In this document: one piece after another, positions 14,776-19,365 of the stretch | Layout: every line of letters starts with the position of its first letter | Position numbering within the stretch: position 1 is the first letter of the stretch | Source: an uncultured Hungatella sp. | GTDB taxonomy: Bacteria > Bacillota > Clostridia > Lachnospirales > Lachnospiraceae | Reading direction: 5' to 3' | Assembly: GCA_910588325.1 (NCBI GenBank) | Contig: CAJUPP010000068.1 | Location: forward strand, 1-19,365 | Length of the DNA: 19,365 nt | The notes under the pieces: model-generated | Seen by the model: only the letters and a program-made list of their open reading frames with translations | Database searches by the model: none | Told to the model about the DNA's origin: nothing | Program-made: the position numbers and the translations under genes

Positions 14776-16002
14776 ATGAAATATGTGATTATCGGTGCAG
14801 GCGTGGCAGGAACCGAGGCTGCGAAAACCATAAGAAACCAGGATCCGGACGGCCAGATCCTTATGATTTCCAGAGATACTTACGTTCATTCCCGGTGCAT
14901 GCTCCACAAATTTATTTCCGGTGAGAGAGACGAAAAAGGACTGGACTTTACAGAAAAAGATTTCTTTGAGCGATACGGTGTCACCTGGTTAAAAGGCGTG
15001 GAGGTGGAGTCAATCTGCCCGCAGGAGAAAGAAATCCTTCTAAGCAATAAAGAAAAAGTTTCCTATGACAGGCTTCTCATAGCCGCAGGTGCCGACAGCT
15101 TTATTCCCCCTGTGGGAGAGCTTAGGAAGGCATCCAATGTGTACGGCCTTCGGAATCTTTCCGATGCCCAGGCCATTGTGAAGGAGGCAAAAGATGCCCG
15201 GCATGTGCTGGTGATAGGCTCCGGACTGGTAGGCCTGGATGCAGCCTATGGGCTTTTAGAGCTGGGCAAGAAGCTGACCGTTGTGGAAATGGCAGACCGG
15301 ATCCTTCCGGTACAGCTGGATGCCCATGCTGCCGGAGAGTACCAGAAGCGGTTTGAAGAGGCAGGTGTCCGGTTTGTGCTGGAGAGGAAGGCGTCCGGTG
15401 CTTTGTGTGAAGAGGACGGCAGGATTCATAAAGTGACGCTGGACAACGGGGAAGAGATCCCCTGTGACCTTATTGTGGTTGCGGCAGGTGTCCGTCCTGT
15501 GCTGGCCTGTCTGGAAGGCAGCGGCATAGTATGTGACCGTGGGATCACCGTGGATTCTCATATGAAGACTTCCCAGCCAGATATATTTGCCGCCGGAGAC
15601 ATTACAGGACGATCCGGAATTTGGCCCAATGCGGCAGATCAGGGAAGAGTGGCAGGAAGAAATATGTGCGGGCTGGACTGTGAATATACAGACACTTACG
15701 CCATAAAAAATACCATCAACTTTTTCGGGCTGGTAACTCTTTGTGTAGGAAGAATACTGGAAGACGAGGGGGACGTAGTCCGTATTCGGGAAGACAAAAA
15801 ACAGTATAAGCGAATAATCTTAAAAGACGGTAAGGTAGAAGGAATCCTTTTCCAGGGAAATATCGCCAACGCCGGAATCTGGCAGTATCTGATTAAGAAC
15901 CGGATCGATGTAAGTGGGATTCAGAAGGATATTTTTGATGTCAGCTTTGCAGACTTCTATGGTGTGGGTGAGAGAGGGAAGTATGAGTGGGTGACAAAGT
16001 AA
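14776..16002 (+). CDS. FAD-dependent NAD(P)-disulfide-type oxidoreductase (CODH-associated FNOR)
   Basis: A 408-residue two-dinucleotide-domain flavoprotein. The FAD site is IIGAGVAG (5-12) with FAAGD (271-275) near the C-terminal part. The nucleotide site is VIGSGLVGLDAA (146-157), and the second beta strand ends in VVEMADR, whose Glu171 favours NADH over NADPH. It lacks the redox CxxC of disulfide reductases. GAGGAGGTG at 14761-14769 lies inside the end of cooF, three bases separate the genes, so the two are translationally coupled. The cooS-cooF-flavoprotein order is a known association, in which the flavoprotein is thought to pass electrons from the ferredoxin to NAD(P). The stop codon overlaps the edge of the repeat that follows. 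Confidence 0.88.
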   Translation: MKYVIIGAGVAGTEAAKTIRNQDPDGQILMISRDTYVHSRCMLHKFISGERDEKGLDFTEKDFFERYGVTWLKGVEVESICPQEKEILLSNKEKVSYDRLLIAAGADSFIPPVGELRKASNVYGLRNLSDAQAIVKEAKDARHVLVIGSGLVGLDAAYGLLELGKKLTVVEMADRILPVQLDAHAAGEYQKRFEEAGVRFVLERKASGALCEEDGRIHKVTLDNGEEIPCDLIVVAAGVRPVLACLEGSGIVCDRGITVDSHMKTSQPDIFAAGDITGRSGIWPNAADQGRVAGRNMCGLDCEYTDTYAIKNTINFFGLVTLCVGRILEDEGDVVRIREDKKQYKRIILKDGKVEGILFQGNIANAGIWQYLIKNRIDVSGIQKDIFDVSFADFYGVGERGKYEWVTK

Positions 16003-16273
16003 ACCTTCATGGGCCCGGCAGCAAACGCACCGCTGTACATGAAAGTCTGGCGGGCACACTTGGCATACCTGAATTCATGCCGCCTAATCGGCGGCGGAAC
16101 TTTCCCAGTAACCCCCCATGCCAGCCATCAGGCGCCGCCATGAATGAAAGGGGGTTCCTGTGAACCCTCCGGGGGATGCACACAAAATGCCAAAAACGGG
16201 CATTTTGGCGCGTCGAACGGTCAGCGCAGCAGGTGCGCAGACCTACAGCAAGGATTCGTGACTTTCACAGTAA
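16002..16273 (-). repeat. Dispersed hairpin-rich repeat, right copy (inverted)
   Basis: Blocks 16038-16077 (39/40) and 16218-16273 (55/56) are reverse complements of 1-40 and 78-133. Between them a segment unique to this copy holds three hairpins: GCCGCC/GGCGGC (16079-16084, 16090-16095), GGGTTC/GAACCC (16152-16157, 16162-16167) and AAAATGCC/GGCATTTT (16184-16191, 16199-16206). The left edge coincides with the stop codon of the flavoprotein gene. No coding frame fits. It reads as a non-coding dispersed element of a multicopy family. Confidence 0.85.
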
Positions 16274-16283
16274 GGCAAAATCA

Positions 16284-16333
16284 GGGGAAGGCATCACGTT
16301 GTCGCAGCAGACGAAGTGATGACTTCCCCCTTT
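16284..16333. terminator. Bidirectional stem-loop between converging genes
   Basis: GGGGAAGGCATCAC (16284-16297) pairs with GTGATGACTTCCCC (16316-16329) with one mismatch over 14 bp. The + strand is followed by TTT, and the minus strand by TGATTTTG. It lies 35 nt beyond the stop of the minus-strand reductase and beyond the CODH operon, so it may stop both. Confidence 0.6.
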
Positions 16334-16368
16334 ATGTATGATAGATTCAGGCGCCGGAAAAGTACTGG

Positions 16369-17511
16369 TTATCCAAAAAGCTTTGCAGCAGCAGCCATCC
16401 GTTCCACCACGTGTACTCCGAAAGGACACCGCGTTTCACAGCCGCCGCATCGGATACAGGAATCTCCGCGGGCTGACAGGCTTTCATAATGGGCCCGGAC
16501 AGTGGGCGGAACCGTATCCTGCATCTGTGCAAGATCATACAGCTTATTTACCATGGCGATATCGATTCCGGAAGGGCAGGGAGCACAGTGGCCGCAGTAG
16601 GTACACTGTCCGGAATAAGCATGGCGGGGGGCATGGGCCAGAACTGTGGCATAATCCTGTTCCTCCTGGGAGGCCGTCTCATAGGCAACAGCTGCGTCTA
16701 CGTGCGCAGGGGTGTCAAAGCCTACCATAACACTGGCTACTGCCGGGCGGGTCAGGGCATAATGCAGACACTGAACCGGTGTAAGAGCCACACCGAAGGG
16801 TGAAGTTTCAGCGTTAAACAGCCTTCCGCCGGCATACCCTTTCATCACGGTGATTCCCACACCCTGCTGTTCGCAGATGCGGTACAGCTCTTCCCGCTCA
16901 GGCGTGATTCCGTCCGCCGTTACCTCATATTCATCCTTAAAATAATCGTCAATATTTTCACTGGCCGGAAGCATGTCAAAAGCAGGATTGACGGAGAAGA
17001 GAATCATCTCTACCACGCCGCTTAAGGCAGCCAGCTTTGCCACATCTGGATTGTGGGTGCTCATGCCGATGTGGCGGATGGTTCCCTTTTCCTTCAGCCC
17101 TTTTACATACCCGATAAATTCTCCCTCCATGATTTTGGCAAATTCCGCCGTCTCATCTACAAAATGAATCATTCCCAGGTCTATGTAATCCGTACACATC
17201 CGGGTCAGAAGATCTTTAAATGCAGCGTCAACCTTCTCTAAGTCCCGGGTGCGTACATACTGGCCGTTCTGCCAGGTAGAGCCGATATGGCCCTGAATGA
17301 TCCATTTATCCCGACTGCCCTTTAAAGCAGCGCCGATGTTGGATCGCACATTAGGCTCTGACATCCAGCAGTCTAAAATATTGATTCCTGCCTCTGTACA
17401 GCAGTCAATCACCTGTTTCACTTCCTCCGTGTTGTGACGCTCCAGCCATTCCCCGCCGAGACCGATTTCGCTTACCATTAATCCGGTTTTTCCAAGTTCT
17501 CTGTATTTCAT
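16369..17511 (-). CDS. Aldo/keto reductase-fold protein with C-terminal 2[4Fe-4S] domain
   Basis: 380 residues: an AKR barrel (about 1-280) and a ferredoxin tail with C303/306/309/312 and C352/355/358/362. The ATG at 17511 follows AAAGGAGT (17517-17524). The N-terminus MKYRELGKTGLMVSEIGLGG is typical AKR. Of the usual Asp-Tyr-Lys-His tetrad, D47 and H116 (MIHFVD) are visible. The Tyr position reads Glu52 in LDCWMSEPNVR, and the Lys position is His75 in IIQGHIG. I recall close homologues in Lachnospiraceae with the same changes, so this is a subfamily feature and not decay. It may be an electron-transfer or oxidoreductase enzyme with no NADPH chemistry of the standard kind. It is divergent from the CMD-cupin gene and shares its intergenic region. 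Confidence 0.88.
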   Translation of the reverse strand: MKYRELGKTGLMVSEIGLGGEWLERHNTEEVKQVIDCCTEAGINILDCWMSEPNVRSNIGAALKGSRDKWIIQGHIGSTWQNGQYVRTRDLEKVDAAFKDLLTRMCTDYIDLGMIHFVDETAEFAKIMEGEFIGYVKGLKEKGTIRHIGMSTHNPDVAKLAALSGVVEMILFSVNPAFDMLPASENIDDYFKDEYEVTADGITPEREELYRICEQQGVGITVMKGYAGGRLFNAETSPFGVALTPVQCLHYALTRPAVASVMVGFDTPAHVDAAVAYETASQEEQDYATVLAHAPRHAYSGQCTYCGHCAPCPSGIDIAMVNKLYDLAQMQDTVPPTVRAHYESLSARGDSCIRCGGCETRCPFGVHVVERMAAAAKLFG

Positions 17512-17555
17512 TGCTTACTCCTTTCTCCAAGCAGTTTGGAAGGTTTCTAATTCGT

Positions 17556-17584
17556 ATTATACACAAACTGCCAGAAAGGTTCAA
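17556..17584 (-). promoter_or_regulatory. Promoter of the aldo/keto reductase gene
   Basis: On the minus strand TTGAAC (17584-17579), a 17-nt spacer and a perfect TATAAT (17561-17556). It lies about 45 nt from the ATG at 17511. The -35 overlaps the small palindrome GGTTCAACC (17578-17586), a possible operator. Confidence 0.75.
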
Positions 17585-17636
17585 CCATATCAACCGTATT
17601 CTAAACTGTAACTGGAATTTTCTCTATGGGTATGTT

Positions 17637-17692
17637 ATGATGATGTCATTGCTAATTCTCAATGTTGGTGAACAGTAACATGATGATTTCAT
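17637..17692 (+). promoter_or_regulatory. Paired repeats in the divergent intergenic region
   Basis: ATGATGATGTCAT (17637-17649) and ATGATGATTTCAT (17680-17692) are 13-nt direct repeats with one mismatch. Between them, CATTG (17647-17651) and CAATG (17660-17664) form an inverted repeat. They lie 32-87 nt before the CMD-cupin start and may bind its regulator. No clear -35/-10 pair for the + strand gene could be fixed. Confidence 0.3.
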
Positions 17693-17723
17693 CGAATCAG
17701 GTTTCAAGAAGGAGGATAACGAA

Positions 17724-18479
17724 ATGGAAAAGATTACGCAGACTTCAGGCAGAGATCAGCTGGGCGGCTTCGCCCCGGATTTTGCTCACTATAACGATGA
17801 TATTCTATTTGGAGAGAACTGGAACAATCAGGATATTGATCTGAAGACACGGTGCATTATTACTGTTGTGGCTCTGATGTCCTCCGGGATTACCGATTCT
17901 TCATTTAGGTATCACTTGGAAAATGCCAAAGCCCATGGCGTAACCCGACCGGAAATGGCCGCTATTGTCACGCACGTCGGTTTTTATGTGGGCTGGCCGA
18001 AAGCGTGGGCGGTATTCCGTATGGCAAAGGAGGTTTATGCGGACGATGGGGAGCAGGAACAGCATGGCGGGTTCTTTGGACAGGGTGAACCGAACACGGC
18101 CTATCGCCAGTATTTTGTTGGAAACAGCTATCTGAAACCATTGACGGATGTGAAGAACACATCTGTATTTATTGCAAATGTGACTTTTGAGCCGGGCTGC
18201 AGGAACAACTGGCATATTCACCGTGCCCGGTCAGGCGGCGGTCAGATCCTTATCTGCGTAGACGGTGAAGGGTGGTATCAGGAAGAAGGGAAAACGGCAC
18301 GAAGCCTGAAACCAGGGGATGTAGTGACCATTCCTGCCGGAGTGAAACACTGGCATGGGGCAAAGGCCGGCTGCTGGTTCAGCCACTTGGCGGTGGAATG
18401 TCCGGGAGAGGACACCTCCAATGAGTGGATGGAACCTGTTACGGATGAAATGTATAGGGATTTAAGTACCATGCCATAA
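17724..18479 (+). CDS. Carboxymuconolactone decarboxylase-like / cupin fusion protein
   Basis: 251 residues in two domains. Residues about 10-105 are a CMD/AhpD-type helical domain (DLKTRCIITVVALMSSGI, then HLENAKAHGVTRPEMAAIVT). The AhpD CxxC motif is absent, so peroxidase activity is unlikely. Residues about 140-235 are a cupin with metal-ligand candidates H164, H166, Gln174 or a nearby acid, and H209/H211 (WHIH, KHWHG). The ATG at 17724 has GGAGG at 17711-17715. Such fusions are common next to aldo/keto reductases and flavodoxins in gut Firmicutes, as here, and probably act on small carbonyl or quinone-like molecules. No substrate can be named. Confidence 0.9.
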   Translation: MEKITQTSGRDQLGGFAPDFAHYNDDILFGENWNNQDIDLKTRCIITVVALMSSGITDSSFRYHLENAKAHGVTRPEMAAIVTHVGFYVGWPKAWAVFRMAKEVYADDGEQEQHGGFFGQGEPNTAYRQYFVGNSYLKPLTDVKNTSVFIANVTFEPGCRNNWHIHRARSGGGQILICVDGEGWYQEEGKTARSLKPGDVVTIPAGVKHWHGAKAGCWFSHLAVECPGEDTSNEWMEPVTDEMYRDLSTMP

Positions 18480-18503
18480 AACAGAGGCAGGGAGGTATCT
18501 ATT

Positions 18504-18647
18504 GTGAAAATAGCCATCTTAAGGGAAAGCCCATGCAGGAACGGATCATCCAGCCTTCTTGCAGACAATTATTCGAATTTTGAAAATAAATGCGTGGTTC
18601 CTGGAAGCGGCTGCGATACGGTAGAAAAAACAAGGGAAGCCCCTTAA
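18504..18647 (+). pseudogene. N-terminal remnant of a flavodoxin/NADPH-FMN reductase gene
   Basis: A GTG-started frame after GGAGG (18491-18495) reads VKIAILRESPCRNGSSSLLA, a degraded copy of the FMN-binding start MKIAILNGSPRxNGNTxxLA of NADPH-dependent FMN reductases. It then loses all family similarity and stops at codon 48. A real member needs about 180-200 residues. It is probably an eroded duplicate of the similar gene at 18789. Confidence 0.55.
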
Positions 18648-18657
18648 CCCCAAATGA

Positions 18658-18783
18658 TGTATCAGCTTGCCAAAGCGTTATAACGCGGCAACGGGATGCC
18701 GTGTGCCAGATGATATGCGGCATCTCGTCTTTAACATGAATATTGTAATGCAGGATATGAGAAAAGCGAAAGCCTGGAGGTAA
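18658..18783 (+). pseudogene. Possible C-terminal oxidoreductase remnant
   Basis: An in-frame stretch after the TGA at 18655 gives 41 residues including VPDDMRHLVFNMNIVMQDMR and ends at TAA (18781-18783). It has no start codon with a ribosome site. It may be the tail of the eroded flavodoxin-like gene just before it, with the middle deleted. The family is not certain. Its last codons contain the GGAGG used by the next gene. Confidence 0.3.
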
Positions 18784-18788
18784 CGGTT

Positions 18789-19189
18789 ATGCGTATTTTA
18801 GTATTGAACGGAAGTCCACGTCCGAAGGGCAATACGAAACAGATGGTGGATGTGTTCCGGGAAGGTGCGGAATCTGCAGGACATAAGGCGTATATGCTTG
18901 TCACTGCCTCGCGGATTTACTATCATGGTGTTACGGGACAGTTAAAGTGTACCCTCGACCGTTTCTATTCTGCCGCTTATCCGAGCAAGCCCCGGAATCT
19001 GAAAAAGTGGCTGTGATATTAAGTTCCGGTGCTCCTGCAATGTATGATGGGGCAATGTTTTTCTGCAAGGGGGATTTTCTGGAATACCTCGGCCTTGAGG
19101 ATATGTGGATATTTACAGATTACGGCATGGAGAACGGTTCGGCTTCAAAGTTGAAAGAACTCCAGGATTTCAGGAAAAAATTGAAATAG
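18789..19189 (+). pseudogene. Flavodoxin-like NAD(P)H-dependent oxidoreductase, internally deleted and frameshifted
   Basis: The ATG at 18789 follows GGAGG (18776-18780). It starts with a good FMN phosphate loop, MRILVLNGSPRPKGNTKQMV. After AGHKAYMLV the sequence jumps to TASRIYYHGVTGQLK, omitting about 40 residues that in the family carry the CxxC region and the central strand. In the A-tract at 19002-19006 one base appears lost: the frame ends at a TGA, while the next frame continues VAVILSSGAPAMYDGAMFF to KLKELQDFRKKLK and a TAG at 19189. Intact relatives have about 180-190 residues. The two lesions make it non-functional. Confidence 0.85.
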
Positions 19190-19365
19190 CGGTATGGAAG
19201 GCTGTGAAATCTGCAATATCAAACAGTGTTCGCCTGATTGATATTGCCTCTGCCTATGGCAATGAGGAGGAAATCGGGCAGGCAATCTGGGAAGCAATCA
19301 ACGTAGGAATAATACAGCGGGAGGATATTTTTGTTACGACAAAAATTTATCCGGGAAGCGAGATG
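19189..19365 (+). pseudogene. Aldo/keto reductase, 5'-truncated, runs off the window
   Basis: The frame from 19189 reads AVWKAVKSAISNSVRLIDIA, then SAYGNEEEIGQAIWEAINVG and DIFVTTKIYPGSEM. This matches the 2,5-diketo-gluconate reductase-type AKR from about residue 30, with the catalytic Asp and Tyr (IDIASAY) and Lys (TTK) present. The first strand and start codon are missing, and the coding sequence abuts the stop of the flavodoxin remnant. The junction indicates a deletion that removed the end of one gene and the start of the next. The 3' part is outside the window. Confidence 0.65.

Noticed and set aside
16144..16341. Short plus-strand frame in the repeat region
   Set aside because: It crosses several hairpins and the repeat block that is non-coding at the left copy.

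Overview
The window looks like chromosome from an anaerobic Firmicute of the Lachnospiraceae (Clostridium/Enterocloster/Hungatella-like). The evidence is strong AGGAGG-type ribosome binding sites, moderate GC, a pentose operon of clostridial type, an anaerobic Ni-Fe CO dehydrogenase with ferredoxin partners, and small clostridial orphan families (DUF4867, a DUF6199-like membrane protein). The genus cannot be fixed from the sequence alone.

Left part (190-8262, + strand): an AraC-type regulator precedes a pentose operon of xylulokinase, a DUF4867 protein, an L-fucose/L-arabinose isomerase-family enzyme, transketolase and a short-type transaldolase, ending at a strong intrinsic terminator. No xylose isomerase of the XylA type is visible, so the fucose-isomerase-like enzyme probably supplies the ketopentose. 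Transketolase and transaldolase then carry pentose phosphates into glycolysis. Leaders between these genes are long and structured. An identical 16-nt word precedes both the DUF4867 gene and tkt, and the 291-nt tkt-tal gap can fold into several hairpins.

Middle (8278-12316): a small membrane protein, a malic enzyme, then on the minus strand a coiled-coil protein made of sixteen heptads encoded by 21-bp tandem repeats. Next comes a scar: the first third of a sugar ABC permease joined out of frame to a MATE transporter that lacks its N-terminus and carries an internal stop.

Right-centre (12364-16002): a tightly spaced CO dehydrogenase (cooS-like), a four-cluster ferredoxin (cooF-like) and an NAD/FAD oxidoreductase. 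All metal-cluster ligands of CooS are present, but the histidine proton relay and active-site lysine of characterised CO dehydrogenases are not. This is the most interesting system in the window, because the metal centres look intact while the acid-base machinery is different.

Right part (16002-19365): a dispersed hairpin-rich repeat, inverted relative to one at positions 1-133, so the two copies bracket about 16 kb. A minus-strand aldo/keto reductase with two C-terminal [4Fe-4S] sites and a divergent carboxymuconolactone decarboxylase-cupin fusion follow. The last 900 bp is a graveyard of eroded flavodoxin-like and aldo/keto reductase genes.
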